A DNA stretch of 64,000 nt from Endobacter medicaginis (GCF_014192375.1 NZ_JACHXV010000007.1:62001-126000), one strand, 5' to 3'; shown: positions 1 to 10,176, counted from the stretch's first letter. The notes: generated from the letters alone by a model not told the origin. A program made the numbers and translations.

Positions 1-246
1 ATCGAGGCGCATGTCGCTCCCGAGCAGCGGATCGTGGCGAGCGACGAGGATGCGGCGGCGCTGTGCGTCAACGCGGTCAATCTCGGCCGCACGGTGGTGA
101 TGGCCAAGGCGCCCCCTGCCCTGCGCGCCCGGCTGGAGGCCGCGGGCTATGAGGTGCGCGAGGTCGATCTGGGACCGTTCATCCTGTCGGGCGGGGCGGC
201 CTACTGCATGACGCTGCGGCTGGACCGCAGCAGCGATCCGGCGTGA
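1..246 (+). CDS. Dimethylargininase / amidinotransferase-like protein, C-terminal end only
   Basis: The frame is open from the first base and gives the last 81 residues of a protein that begins outside the window. The end ([13 protein letters not shown]) matches the end of the dimethylarginine dimethylaminohydrolase / arginine deiminase fold, where the catalytic cysteine sits in just this place; here it would be the Cys near base 206. Such enzymes hydrolyse guanidino groups to give citrulline or similar products. The stop overlaps the GTG start of an ornithine aminotransferase by 4 bases, so the two are probably translationally coupled and serve arginine or methylarginine breakdown. The exact substrate cannot be told from this fragment. 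Confidence 0.75.
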   Translation: MEAHVAPEQRIVASDEDAAALCVNAVNLGRTVVMAKAPPALRARLEAAGYEVREVDLGPFILSGGAAYCMTLRLDRSSDPA

Positions 247-1469
247 GCGATCGCGCGGCAGCCGCCATCGCGCTCGAGAAGCGGTTCGGGGCGAACAACT
301 ACAAGCCGCTCGACATCGTCATCGAGCGCGGCGAGGGCGTGTGGGTCTGGGATGTCGAGGGGCGGCGCTATCTCGACTGCCTGGCCGCCTATTCCGCGGT
401 CAACCAGGGGCATTGCCACCCGCGCATCGTCGCGGCGCTGAGCGAACAGGCGGCGCGGCTGTCGCTGACCTCGCGGGCGTTCCGCAACGACCAGCTCGGC
501 GCGTTCTACGAGGAGCTGATCGCGGTGCTGCGCCCGGCGATGCCGAAGGCGGAGCGCGTGCTGCCGATGAATTCCGGCGCCGAGGCGGTGGAAAGCGCGC
601 TCAAGCTGGCCCGCAAATGGGGCTACGAGCGGCATGGCATCCCGGCCGGGCAGGCGGAGATCGTGGTGTGCGCGGAGAATTTCCACGGGCGCACCATCGC
701 CATCGTCGGCTTTTCCACCGATCCCGGCTCGAACGGCAATTTCGGCCCCTTCCCGGCCGGGTTCCGCACCGTGCCGTATGGCGACGCCTCCGCGATGGCG
801 GCGGCGATCGGGCCGAACACCGCCGCGGTGCTGGTCGAGCCGATCCAGGGCGAGGCCGGCGTCATCATCCCGCCGCCGGGCTGGCTCGCGGAAATCCGGC
901 GACTGTGCGACGCAGCCGGCTGCCTGCTGATCCTCGACGAGATCCAGACCGGGCTGGGCCGCACCGGGCGCTGGCTGGCGGCCGAACACGAGGGGGTGGG
1001 CGCGGACCTCACCCTGCTGGGCAAGGCGCTGGGCGGGGGGCTGTATCCGGTCTCGGCGGTGGTCGGGCGGGCGGATGTGATCGAAGTGCTGACCCCGGGC
1101 ACGCATGGCTCGACCTTCGGCGGCAATCCGCTGGCCTGCGCGGTGGCGCGCGCCTCGCTGGCGGTGCTGCGCGACGAGCAGATGATCGGCCGCGCGGACG
1201 CGCAGGGACGCCGGGTGATGGCAGCACTCGAGGCGGCCGCCCTGCCAGGCGTGGTGGCGATCCGCGGGCGGGGGCTGATGATCGCGCTCGATCTCGATGC
1301 GCGCGCGGGCGGCGCGCGACGTTACTGCGAGGCGCTCGCCGCGGCCGGGCTGCTGTGCAAGGAGACGCACGACCACACCATCCGCCTCGCCCCGCCACTG
1401 GTGCTCAGTGACGAGGAGGCGGACGCGATAGTCGCGACACTGGCACGGGTGTTCGCCGAATTGGCCTGA
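243..1469 (+). CDS. rocD: Ornithine--oxo-acid aminotransferase
   Basis: 408-residue class III PLP aminotransferase. It moves the delta-amino group of ornithine to 2-oxoglutarate, giving glutamate semialdehyde and glutamate in the cytoplasm. The N-terminal start ([20 protein letters not shown]), the [19 protein letters not shown] segment and the [14 protein letters not shown] box are typical of ornithine aminotransferase rather than acetylornithine aminotransferase. The PLP lysine is in LLGKALGGG, about residue 261. The GTG start overlaps the stop of the dimethylargininase-like gene upstream, which supports an arginine-to-glutamate route. Full length. Confidence 0.9.
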   Translation: MSDRAAAAIALEKRFGANNYKPLDIVIERGEGVWVWDVEGRRYLDCLAAYSAVNQGHCHPRIVAALSEQAARLSLTSRAFRNDQLGAFYEELIAVLRPAMPKAERVLPMNSGAEAVESALKLARKWGYERHGIPAGQAEIVVCAENFHGRTIAIVGFSTDPGSNGNFGPFPAGFRTVPYGDASAMAAAIGPNTAAVLVEPIQGEAGVIIPPPGWLAEIRRLCDAAGCLLILDEIQTGLGRTGRWLAAEHEGVGADLTLLGKALGGGLYPVSAVVGRADVIEVLTPGTHGSTFGGNPLACAVARASLAVLRDEQMIGRADAQGRRVMAALEAAALPGVVAIRGRGLMIALDLDARAGGARRYCEALAAAGLLCKETHDHTIRLAPPLVLSDEEADAIVATLARVFAELA

Positions 1470-1494
1470 GTGACCGGGCGCGTTACACAACGAC

Positions 1495-3204
1495 ATGCAT
1501 GTCGCGACGCCCGTTCTGCTTCTCCTGCTGGTCATCGCCGTGGCCGGGCCGCTGTCGCGGCTGGTGCGGCTGCCGCTGCCGCTGCTGCTGATCGCCGCCG
1601 GGGCGGCGCTGGCGGTGGCCGGGGTGCATGTGCGCTTCGAGCCGGACCTGTTCCTGCTGCTGTTCATTCCGCCGCTGCTGTTCTCGGACGCGTTCCTGAT
1701 GCCGCTGCGCGAGTTCCGGCAGGTGCAGGGGGTGGTGATCGCGATGGCTGTCGGCCTGGTGCTGTTCAGCACGCTGGGCGGCGGCTGGCTGCTGCATGCG
1801 ATCGTGCCGGAACTGCCGCTGGTGGTGGGCTTCACGCTGGCGGCGATCCTGTCGCCGACCGATGCGGTCTCGGTGGGCAGCATGATCGACGAGACGCAGG
1901 TCCCGAGCCGGTTCATGCGCATCCTGCAGGGCGAGGCGCTGCTCAACGACGCCTCGGGGCTGGTCTGCTTCAAGTTCGCCGCGGCGGCGGCGATGACCGG
2001 CAGCTTCTCGCTCGCCTCGGCCTCGGCAAACTTCGCGCTGGTCGCGTTGGGCGGGCTGGCGGTGGGGGTGGTGCTGACGATGGGGTTCAACCTGGTCAAC
2101 AGCCAGCTCCAGCGGATCGGCTTCGACGACCCGGCGACGCAGTGCACGCTGGTGGTGCTGCTGCCGTTCGCGGCCTATCTCGGCGCCGAGCATCTGGGGG
2201 TCTCGGGCATCCTGGCCGCGGTCAGTGCCGGACTCTATGCCAACCAGAGCCGCATCTTCGGTCGCGCGCAGACGCTGACCCGGCTGCGCGCGACCTCGGT
2301 CTGGGCAATGGTGACGTTCGTCTTCAACGGCATGGTGTTCCTGCTGCTGGGGCTGCAACTGCCGGAAATCACCGCGACGGGCATCGCGCTGGCGCGGGCG
2401 GTGCATGTGCCGCTGTGGCGGCTGGGGCTGCTGGCGACCATGCTCACCGTGGGCCTGCTGGTGCTGAGGCTGCTGTGGATCTGGCTGGCGCTGGGGGTGC
2501 GTTGGGGCGTGGCACGGCTGCGCGGCCGCACCGCGATCGTGCCGACCTTCACCGGCACGCTGGGGCTGGCGTTGGCCGGCGTGCGCGGCGCGGTGACACT
2601 CGCCGGCGTGCTGTCGCTGCCGGAAGCGGGCGCGGAAGGGGCGGGATTTCCGCATCGCGACCTGCTGGTGACGCTGGCGGCCGGGGTGATCGTGGTGTCG
2701 CTGCTGGGGGCGGCCCTGCTGCTGCCGCTGGTCACACGACGGCTGCGGGAACGGCCGGATGTGGCGCGACGGCCGCATGACGACGAGGTCGAGGCGGCGC
2801 GCGTCGCGATGGCGCATGCCGCGCTGGACAGCGTGCAGGCGGACCACGCGCCCGAGCCCGACCCGGATGCGCAGGCCCGGGCGGAGGTGCGCGGCGGGCT
2901 GGTGGCCGAGTTCCAGCGCCGGCTGCGCCTGCTGGGCGACAGCGGCGAGGAGGACACCACGCGCGGCGAGCATGACGGGCGTGGCTGGCGGCGCGACGCG
3001 CTGATCCGCCAGCGCCTCGAAAGCTCGATGCGGCTGCGCGCGCTGCGGGCGGAGCGCACGCGGCTGGGCGAACTGCGCCAGCGCCGCCAGATCAGCGACA
3101 CCACCGAGCGCGAGCTGCTGCGCGACATCGATTACGAGGAGACGGTGCTGGCCAACCAGGCGCAGGCGCTGCCGCGGCAGGTGGACGAGGCGAGCGCGGG
3201 CTGA
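1495..3204 (+). CDS. CPA1-family Na+/H+ antiporter
   Basis: 569-residue inner-membrane cation/proton antiporter of the NhaP/CPA1 type. About 12 hydrophobic segments fill residues 1-420. The CPA1 signature SPTDAVSVGSM lies near residue 121, and GVRGAVTLAG near residue 363. A charged cytoplasmic tail of about 145 residues, rich in Arg, Glu and Asp and probably helical, ends the protein. It exports Na+ or K+ in exchange for protons; ion choice cannot be read from sequence. It starts 25 bases after rocD on the same strand and ends convergently, 39 bases from the mprF stop. Confidence 0.85.
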   Translation: MHVATPVLLLLLVIAVAGPLSRLVRLPLPLLLIAAGAALAVAGVHVRFEPDLFLLLFIPPLLFSDAFLMPLREFRQVQGVVIAMAVGLVLFSTLGGGWLLHAIVPELPLVVGFTLAAILSPTDAVSVGSMIDETQVPSRFMRILQGEALLNDASGLVCFKFAAAAAMTGSFSLASASANFALVALGGLAVGVVLTMGFNLVNSQLQRIGFDDPATQCTLVVLLPFAAYLGAEHLGVSGILAAVSAGLYANQSRIFGRAQTLTRLRATSVWAMVTFVFNGMVFLLLGLQLPEITATGIALARAVHVPLWRLGLLATMLTVGLLVLRLLWIWLALGVRWGVARLRGRTAIVPTFTGTLGLALAGVRGAVTLAGVLSLPEAGAEGAGFPHRDLLVTLAAGVIVVSLLGAALLLPLVTRRLRERPDVARRPHDDEVEAARVAMAHAALDSVQADHAPEPDPDAQARAEVRGGLVAEFQRRLRLLGDSGEEDTTRGEHDGRGWRRDALIRQRLESSMRLRALRAERTRLGELRQRRQISDTTERELLRDIDYEETVLANQAQALPRQVDEASAG

Positions 3205-3243
3205 GGGCGCGGGACCGACCAACCGGCCCGGCGGGACCTCGCC

Positions 3244-5466
3244 CTACAGCAGGGTGGTGGAGCGGCCGGCGAGGGTGCGGGTCAGCAGGCGGGTGACGGT
3301 CCCGGCGACGTGGCGCAGCCCGGGGCGGCGGCGGGGCGGTGGCGGGCTGAACAGGGATGGCAGGCGCGCCAGCAGGGCGGGCGCATGGCGGGCGTCGCAG
3401 CACAGATAGGTGGGCGGCGCACCGGCGGGCGCACCGGGCTGCGGCGTGGCGATGTGGACCGGGACGAGGCCGATATCGCTGTAGGTGCGCAGCAATGCGC
3501 CGCCGGCGGCGCGCCAGATGGCGAGTTCGCGGCCTTCCTGGGTGGCGAGGTCGCGCAGGCGCCAGATGGCGGCGACCCGGTCGGCGGGGGTGCCGACCGG
3601 GTCGCCCAGGCCGACCAGCAGGCGGTCGACGCGACGGAAGGGATAGGCGGCGCGGCCATTGTCGCTCGGCACCAGACCATGCGCGTAGTCGACGCAGGCG
3701 GGGCTGGGGACGGCGGAGGTGCCCTCGTTGAGGGCGAGATAGCGCTGGCGGGCGGTATGGCCCCAGGGCAGCGGATGCACGCGACCGGGCAGGATCAGGC
3801 GCAGCCCGGCACCGATGCTGCACAGCACGGCGAGGGCGACGCCGATGCGGATGCCGCCGGGCACACCCTCGGGGGCGAAGATCACCGCCCACCAGCTCGT
3901 CGCACCCATCGCCTCGAGGCGATGGTTCATCGAGACGAAGGCGACCACGCTGGCGACCAGCAGCAGCACCGGCAGGGCGGTGGCGGGGTGCAGCGGCTCG
4001 GACAGCAGGCGCGCCTGCCGGTAGTAGGAGCGGCGGAAGGGGGCGATGATGGCGGCGGCGGCGGCCAGGATCAGCGGCACGACCGGCGAGTAGCCTTGCG
4101 CAACGGTGATCGCGGCCGCTGCGGCCAGCGTGCCGATGGTGATGCTCCAGGCCAGCGAGACGCGGCGCTTGAGACCCACGGCGAGCACCAGCAGGGCGAC
4201 CCCGATCAGCGAGGGGACGTAGCCGAAGGCGGCGGCGGCGAGGGTGGCGACATCCATCGAGTACCAGGGGATGTCGGGACGCACCAGGCCGGGGGTGTCG
4301 TCGAGGACGGTGAGGGCCAGCAGCATCGCGCCCGACAGTCCGACCGCGCCGACGGCGGTGCTGGCGGCGAATTCGGCATCGGCCTCGCGGATCAGGGCGA
4401 GGCGCTCGCCGGGGCGCAGGCCGGCGGGCAGGCGGTCGATCAGGCCGCCGCCGCGCAGCAGGATCTCGTGGGCGGCGAACATCCCGCCGGCGAGGAACAG
4501 CGGGATGATGTAGTAGAACAGGCGGAAGATGACGATCGCCGACAGGATGGCAGGGGTCGGGAACCACGGCGACAGGCCGACCAGCATCGCGCCGTCGAAC
4601 ACGCCGAGGCCGCCGGGGATGTTGGCGGCGAGCCCGGCCGTGTAGGCGGCGAGATAGATGGCGAGGAAGGTCAGGTAGCCGAAGGGCGCGGCACCGGGCA
4701 GGGTCTCGGACGGCAGGGCGGCGTAGGCGATGGCGGCGGTCGCCCCCAGTTCGGCGGTGGCCAGCACGATCTGGCGCAGGGCGGTGGCGGGGCCCGGCAG
4801 GTCGATGCGGTGGCCGAACAGGGTGACGTGACGGATGCGGGTCGACAGCGTGGCGTAGGCGGCGACGGCCAGCCACATGCCGGCACCGATCGCCCACAGC
4901 AGCGGACGCGGCGCGTGCAGCAGATGCGCGACCGCGCCGGGGGCGGCCAGCAGCACGACGCCGCCGAGCACAAGCGCGCCGAGGATGAAGGTGAGCGAGC
5001 AGAACGCCACCACGCGGGCGATCTCGGCCGCGCCCAGGCCCCAGTTGGCATAGAGACGGTAGCGCACCGCCGCCCCCGATACCGCCGCGAAGCCGAGATT
5101 GTGCGACAGCACGTAGGAGACGAAGGAGGCGAAGGCGGTGCGCAGGTAGGCGATGCGGTGACCGGCATAGATGGTCGCCAGCCGGTCGTAGAAGCTCAGC
5201 GTGCCGTAGGAGACCAGCGTCCACAGCGCGGCCATCAGCACCGCGTGGTGCGGGGTGGCGGAGAGTGCTGCGCGGATGTCGGCGAGGTGGATGGCGCGCA
5301 TCTCGCGGTGCACGACCCAGACCGCGCCCCCGAGCAGCATCAGGCCGAGCAGATGCGGCAGGTGACCGCGCAGGCGCTGCATCGCGGAGGGCCCGGGGGC
5401 CGCGCACCGGCTGCTGTGGGGGGCCGGGTCCGGCGCGAGGTCGGAGGCGGGCGGGTGGACGCTCAT
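3244..5466 (-). CDS. mprF: MprF-like lysylphosphatidylglycerol flippase with shortened C-terminal domain
   Basis: 740-residue inner-membrane protein. Residues 1 to about 560 form many membrane helices with the MprF flippase-domain pattern (HNLGFAAVSGAAVRYRLY, NIPGGLGVFDGAML). The remaining ~180 residues match only the first part of the DUF2156 synthase domain (GLGDPVGTPADR, LRDLATQEGRELAIW) and stop about where the second acetyltransferase-like half should begin. Full MprF proteins are about 840-880 residues. Family knowledge: MprF adds lysine from Lys-tRNA to phosphatidylglycerol and flips the product, lowering surface charge. Flipping looks intact; synthesis is doubtful. It follows lysK by 12 bases on the same strand, so the two are probably one operon. 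Confidence 0.8.
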   Translation of the reverse strand: MSVHPPASDLAPDPAPHSSRCAAPGPSAMQRLRGHLPHLLGLMLLGGAVWVVHREMRAIHLADIRAALSATPHHAVLMAALWTLVSYGTLSFYDRLATIYAGHRIAYLRTAFASFVSYVLSHNLGFAAVSGAAVRYRLYANWGLGAAEIARVVAFCSLTFILGALVLGGVVLLAAPGAVAHLLHAPRPLLWAIGAGMWLAVAAYATLSTRIRHVTLFGHRIDLPGPATALRQIVLATAELGATAAIAYAALPSETLPGAAPFGYLTFLAIYLAAYTAGLAANIPGGLGVFDGAMLVGLSPWFPTPAILSAIVIFRLFYYIIPLFLAGGMFAAHEILLRGGGLIDRLPAGLRPGERLALIREADAEFAASTAVGAVGLSGAMLLALTVLDDTPGLVRPDIPWYSMDVATLAAAAFGYVPSLIGVALLVLAVGLKRRVSLAWSITIGTLAAAAAITVAQGYSPVVPLILAAAAAIIAPFRRSYYRQARLLSEPLHPATALPVLLLVASVVAFVSMNHRLEAMGATSWWAVIFAPEGVPGGIRIGVALAVLCSIGAGLRLILPGRVHPLPWGHTARQRYLALNEGTSAVPSPACVDYAHGLVPSDNGRAAYPFRRVDRLLVGLGDPVGTPADRVAAIWRLRDLATQEGRELAIWRAAGGALLRTYSDIGLVPVHIATPQPGAPAGAPPTYLCCDARHAPALLARLPSLFSPPPPRRRPGLRHVAGTVTRLLTRTLAGRSTTLL

Positions 5467-5478
5467 CGGCCGGCCGGC

Positions 5479-7098
5479 TCAGGCCGCCTGCTCGGCAGGG
5501 GTGGCGAGCTTCGCCTCGATCAGGGCGATGGTCTCGGGCACGCCGTACATGGCGATGAAGATGCCGAAGCGCGGGCCTTCGGTCTGGCCGAGCAGCACCT
5601 CGTAGAGGCAGCCGAACCAGTCGCGGAGCGAGGGGTAGTCGTGGCGCTTGCCGACCTCGAAGACGAGGTTCTGCAGGGCATCGGCATCCAGGGCGGGCTG
5701 GGTCAGGGCGCCGGAGCTGGCGGCGCGCAGCGTGTCGGCGAGGTCGGTGAGGGCGGCGCGGTCGCGGGCGTCGGGAATGCGGAAGGATTTCTTCGGGGCG
5801 ACGAAGTCGCGGTAATAGACGATGGCGTGATCAACGAGGCGGGCGAGCAGCGGGCTGCTCTGGGGGGTTACATCAGGTGCGTAGCGGCGCAGGAAGCCCC
5901 ACAGCACCTCGGACTTGTCGGTGTTGGCGACGGAGGCGAGGTTGAGCAGCATGCCGAAGCTGACCGGCAGGTCGGTGCTGGCCGGTACCTCGCCGCCATG
6001 GATGAACCAGGTCGGGTTGTCGGAGAGCGCGGCCGCATCGCCGCTGGCCTGGGCGGCGCGGGCCTTGCCGGCAAAGGCCAGGTAGTCGTCCACCGCGCGC
6101 GGGATGACGTCGAAGAACAGCCGCTTGGCGCGCTGCGGGGCGGCGAACATGTAGGTGGCGAGGCTTTCGGGCGGCGCGTAGGTCAGCCATTCCTCGATCG
6201 ACAGGCCGTTGCCCTTGGTCTTGGAGATCTTGCGGCCCTGGTCGTCGAGGAACAGCTCGTAGGTAAGGTTGACCGGCGGCTCGGCGCCCAGCGTGCGGCA
6301 GATGCGCGAGGACAGTTTCACGCTGTCGATCAGGTCCTTGCCGGACATCTCGTAATCGACGCCGAGGGCGAACCAGCGCATCGCCCAGTCGGCCTTCCAC
6401 TGCAGCTTGGCAGCGCCCCCGGTGACTTGGGTGACGAACACCACGCCTTCGGGGTCGGTCCAGGTGACGGTGCCGGCGGCGGTGTCGATGGCGTCGATGC
6501 GGACCTGCATCACCTGGCCGGTGAGCGGGTGGATCGGCAGGATCGGCGAGTAGGTCGCGCGGCGCTCCTCGCCCAGGGTGGGGGCGATGATGGCGACGAT
6601 CTCGTCGTGGCGCTCGAGCACGCGCAGCAGGGCGGCGTCGAAGCGGCCGGAGCGGTAGTATTCGGTGGCGGAGGCGAATTCGTAGTCGAAGCCGAACCCG
6701 TCGAGGAAGGCGCGCAGGCGGGCGTTGTTGTGGGCGCCGAAGCTGGCATGGGTGCCGAACGGGTCGGGCACCTCGGTGAGCGGCTTGCCAAGATGCTCGG
6801 CCAGCATCGCCTGGTTGGGCACGTTGCCGGGCACCTTGCGCAGCCCGTCCATGTCGTCGCTGAAGGCCAGCAGGCGGGTCGGGCGGCCGGTGAGCGTGGT
6901 GAAGGCCTGGCGCACCCAGCAGGTGCGCGCGACCTCGCCGAAGGTGCCGATATGCGGCAGGCCGGACGGGCCGTAGCCGGTCTCGAACAGCGGCACGTGG
7001 TCGGCCGGTTTGCCGGCGGCCTCGAGGTGACGGATGAGTTTTTCCGCCTCCTGGAAGGGCCAGGAGCGGGCGCGCGGGGCGGTGCTGGTGTCGGACAT
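5479..7098 (-). CDS. lysK: Lysyl-tRNA synthetase, class I
   Basis: 539-residue cytoplasmic enzyme that charges tRNA-Lys. It is the class I (archaeal-type) enzyme common in alphaproteobacteria: the HIGH-like motif is GPSGLPHIGT near residue 50 and the KMSKS-like motif is KISKTKGNG near residue 290. The C-terminal helical anticodon-binding region is complete (HDYPSLRDWFGCLYEVLLGQ near the end). It is the first gene of a two-gene minus-strand unit with mprF, whose family uses Lys-tRNA as substrate. A 107-base gap separates it from the divergent helicase gene. Confidence 0.93.
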   Translation of the reverse strand: MSDTSTAPRARSWPFQEAEKLIRHLEAAGKPADHVPLFETGYGPSGLPHIGTFGEVARTCWVRQAFTTLTGRPTRLLAFSDDMDGLRKVPGNVPNQAMLAEHLGKPLTEVPDPFGTHASFGAHNNARLRAFLDGFGFDYEFASATEYYRSGRFDAALLRVLERHDEIVAIIAPTLGEERRATYSPILPIHPLTGQVMQVRIDAIDTAAGTVTWTDPEGVVFVTQVTGGAAKLQWKADWAMRWFALGVDYEMSGKDLIDSVKLSSRICRTLGAEPPVNLTYELFLDDQGRKISKTKGNGLSIEEWLTYAPPESLATYMFAAPQRAKRLFFDVIPRAVDDYLAFAGKARAAQASGDAAALSDNPTWFIHGGEVPASTDLPVSFGMLLNLASVANTDKSEVLWGFLRRYAPDVTPQSSPLLARLVDHAIVYYRDFVAPKKSFRIPDARDRAALTDLADTLRAASSGALTQPALDADALQNLVFEVGKRHDYPSLRDWFGCLYEVLLGQTEGPRFGIFIAMYGVPETIALIEAKLATPAEQAA

Positions 7099-7205
7099 GG
7101 TCTGCGGAAGCTAGGTATCGGGGCGGCGCGGGTCAATCTGAACCGTCATCGGCGGCTCGCCGATCCGCTGGCCTCCGCCGCGCGGGCGGGCCATCATGCG
7201 GGCGA

Positions 7206-10118
7206 ATGACCCCGCCTTCCCCTCCCGACGTGGTCGCCACGACGACAGAGCCCTGCCTGGTGGCGGGGTGGCGGCGGGCCAGCCTGCTGAGCGGGGATGG
7301 CGAGGTGCTCGACCTCGCCGCCGGGGCGGTGGAGGCGGCGCTGGCCGGGGAGAAGCCGCCGCTGCTGGTGCACGGGCCGGCGAGCTGGAGGCGGCTCGGG
7401 CTGCCGCCGCGACCGGCCTATGACCTGCTGGAGCTGTTCGCCTTTGCCTGCCCGGCGGTGGCCGCGGCGCCGACGCCGCGGGGGCTGGCGCTGGCGCTGG
7501 ATCTCGCGCCGCCGCGCGATCGCGAGAGCGCGGCGATGATGCTGCACGACATCGCGGCCCGGCTGCTCGACCGGGTGCGCGACCTGGCCGCCACGCCCAA
7601 CGCGCCGGAGATCACCGCCATCGCCCAGCGCATGGCGCAGGCCGGCTGGGGCTGGGGGGCGGCGGTGCTGGCAGCACTGCGCGAGGGCGGGGCTGCGATT
7701 CCGGGCCGGATGGACCCGGCCGACGCGCTGCGGATCTGGCGGCGGCTGCCGAAATGGGAGGAGACCGCGCCGCGATCGCCGCCCGCGACCCATCCGGTCG
7801 GCCCGGCCGAGGCGCGCACGCGGCTGGCGGGGCTGCTGGGTGCTGCGGCCGAAAGCCGGGCCGGACAGTCGGACTATGCCCATGCGGCGGCGGCGGCGTT
7901 CGCGCCGCGGGCGGTGCGTGGCGACCCGGTGGTGCTGCTGGCGGAGGCCGGTACCGGCACCGGCAAGACGCTGGGCTATCTCGCCCCCGCCTCGCTGTGG
8001 GCGGAGCGCAACCAGGGCACGGTGTGGATCAGCACCTATACACGGCACCTGCAGCGCCAGATCGAGGCGGAGAGCCGACGTGTCTATGCCGATCACGCAC
8101 GGGCGGCGCGGGCGCGGGTGGTGCTGCGCAAGGGGCGCGAGAACTATCTGTGCCTGCTCAACATGGAGGATGCGGTCAATGCGGCGGCGAACGCGCCCGC
8201 ATCGACGGCGGCGATCGGGCTCGGGCTGATCGCGCGCTGGGCGCGGGCGAGTGCCGATGGCGACATCCTCGGCGGCGACCTGCCTGGCTGGTTCGTCGAG
8301 CTGTTCGGGCGGGGCTACACCGCCGGGCTCGCCGACCGGCGCGGCGAATGCATCCATGGGGCGTGTCCGCATTACCAGACCTGTTTCGTCGAGCATTCGA
8401 TCCGCCGCGCCCGGCATGCGGACCTGGTGGTGGCCAACCATGCGCTGGTGATGGTGCAGGCGGCGATGCACGGGCGGTTCGGCACCGCGGGCGACGAGGA
8501 CGCGCTGCCGACGCGCTATGTGTTCGACGAGGGGCACCATCTGTTCGATGCCGCCGACAGCGCCTTTGCGGTGACGTTCTCGGGGGCGGAGGCGGCGGAG
8601 CTGCGGCGCTGGCTGCTGGGCGCGGAAGGGGCGCGGTCGCGGGCGCGCGGCCTGCGCCGGCGGCTCGACGAGCTGGTCGCCGGGCATGAGGGGCTGGAAG
8701 GCCCGCTCGACGCCGCCCTGCAGGCCGCGCGTGCCCTGCCCGCCCCCGGCTGGGCGCTGCGGCTGAGCCCGGCGCGCGCGACGGTGGATGGCGACGAGGA
8801 TGCCCCGGCCGACGAGCCGGTGCTCGACAATCCATCGGAGGCGCTGCTGCATCGGCTGCGCGTGCAGGTGCTGGCGCGCATCCGGGGCGCGGGAGCGTCA
8901 TCGCGCGAGCCGGGACGGCAGGCGGAATGCGACATCCATCCGGTGCCCGACGAGGTCGCGGCGATGGCCGCGCGGCTGGAACGCGCGCTCGACCGCATCG
9001 CGGCACCGCTCAACACGCTGGTCGAGCGGCTGCTGGCGCGGCTGGAGGACGAGGGCGAGGATCTCGATACGCCGACCCGGCTGCGCATCGAGGCCGCGGC
9101 GCGCACCCTGCTGCGCCGCGCGATCGGGCCGCTGGAGGCCTGGAGCGGCATGCTGCGCGATCTCGGCGATCCGCCGCCGGAGCCGGGGATGATGCCGGTG
9201 CATGTGCTGTTCCTGCGGCTGGAGGCGCGCGAGGGGCAGACGCTGGAGACCGGCGAGGTCGGGCTGCACCGGCATTGGCTGGACCCGACGGTGCCGTTCG
9301 CGGCCACGCTGGCCGCGCCCGCGCATGGGCTGCTGGTGACCTCGGCGACGCTGCGCGACGAGACCGGACCGGCGGAGGACGTCACGCGCGCGGATGCGCC
9401 CAGGCTGGATGCGGCGGAGGAGGGCTGGCGGGCGGCGGAGGCGCATGTGGGCGCGAACCACCTCCCCTCGCCCGCCCTGCGCGCCTCGGTGGCGAGCCCC
9501 TTCGACTATGCGCGCCAGACGCGGACCTTCGTGGTCACCGATGTCGCGCATGGCGAGACCGGCGCGCTGGCCGGCGCGTTCCGCACCCTGTTCACCGCTT
9601 CGGGCGGCGGGGGCCTGGGGCTGTTCACCGCGATCTCGCGGCTGCGCGCGGTGCATGCGCGGCTCGCGCCGGCGCTGGAGGCGGAGGGGATCGGGCTGTA
9701 TGCCCAGCATGTCGATGCGATGGACAATGCCACCCTGGTCGACATCTTCCGCACCGAGACCGATTCGTGCCTGCTGGGGACGGATGCGATGCGCGACGGG
9801 GTGGACGTGCCGGGGCGCGCGCTGCGGCTGGTGGTGTTCGAGCGGGTGCCGTGGCCGCGGCCCGACATCCTGCATCGCGAGCGGCGCATCCATCTGGCCG
9901 GCGAGGGTGCGGCGTATGACGACCGCATCGCGCGGCTGCGGCTGCGGCAGGCGTTCGGGCGGCTGATCCGCTCGGCGGGCGATCGCGGGGTGTTCGTGCT
10001 GCTCGACCGGCGCATGCCGAGCCGGCTGCTCGGCGCGTTTCCGCGCGGAGTGGCGGTGGAGCGGGTGGGCCTCGCACAGGCGGCGGCGGCGATCAGGGAT
10101 TTCCTGCCGCCGGCTTGA
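7206..10118 (+). CDS. DinG/XPD-type ATP-dependent DNA helicase with Fe-S motif
   Basis: 970-residue superfamily 2 helicase. Walker A is EAGTGTGKT near residue 250, and Walker B is the variant FDEGHH near residue 440. The C-terminal arginine-finger motif is QAFGRLIRS. Between Walker A and B lie one Cys (NYLCLLNMED) and a Cys cluster (GECIHGACPHYQTCF), the spacing expected for the [4Fe-4S] domain of DinG/YoaA/XPD proteins. It probably unwinds 5'-3' DNA at damaged or R-loop structures. The ~240-residue N-terminal region before Walker A is longer than in E. coli DinG and I do not recognise a domain in it. Single gene, divergent from lysK. Confidence 0.85.
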   Translation: MTPPSPPDVVATTTEPCLVAGWRRASLLSGDGEVLDLAAGAVEAALAGEKPPLLVHGPASWRRLGLPPRPAYDLLELFAFACPAVAAAPTPRGLALALDLAPPRDRESAAMMLHDIAARLLDRVRDLAATPNAPEITAIAQRMAQAGWGWGAAVLAALREGGAAIPGRMDPADALRIWRRLPKWEETAPRSPPATHPVGPAEARTRLAGLLGAAAESRAGQSDYAHAAAAAFAPRAVRGDPVVLLAEAGTGTGKTLGYLAPASLWAERNQGTVWISTYTRHLQRQIEAESRRVYADHARAARARVVLRKGRENYLCLLNMEDAVNAAANAPASTAAIGLGLIARWARASADGDILGGDLPGWFVELFGRGYTAGLADRRGECIHGACPHYQTCFVEHSIRRARHADLVVANHALVMVQAAMHGRFGTAGDEDALPTRYVFDEGHHLFDAADSAFAVTFSGAEAAELRRWLLGAEGARSRARGLRRRLDELVAGHEGLEGPLDAALQAARALPAPGWALRLSPARATVDGDEDAPADEPVLDNPSEALLHRLRVQVLARIRGAGASSREPGRQAECDIHPVPDEVAAMAARLERALDRIAAPLNTLVERLLARLEDEGEDLDTPTRLRIEAAARTLLRRAIGPLEAWSGMLRDLGDPPPEPGMMPVHVLFLRLEAREGQTLETGEVGLHRHWLDPTVPFAATLAAPAHGLLVTSATLRDETGPAEDVTRADAPRLDAAEEGWRAAEAHVGANHLPSPALRASVASPFDYARQTRTFVVTDVAHGETGALAGAFRTLFTASGGGGLGLFTAISRLRAVHARLAPALEAEGIGLYAQHVDAMDNATLVDIFRTETDSCLLGTDAMRDGVDVPGRALRLVVFERVPWPRPDILHRERRIHLAGEGAAYDDRIARLRLRQAFGRLIRSAGDRGVFVLLDRRMPSRLLGAFPRGVAVERVGLAQAAAAIRDFLPPA

Positions 10119-10176
10119 CGGCGCCGCAGCGTCGTTTATCTGAATGATCGTTCCTGAAATCAGAGAGGCCATCCAG

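Noticed and set aside
3310..7209. A 1299-codon plus-strand frame opposite mprF and lysK
   Set aside because: Gly/Gln/Arg-rich low-complexity product with no domain; mprF and lysK on the other strand are certain.
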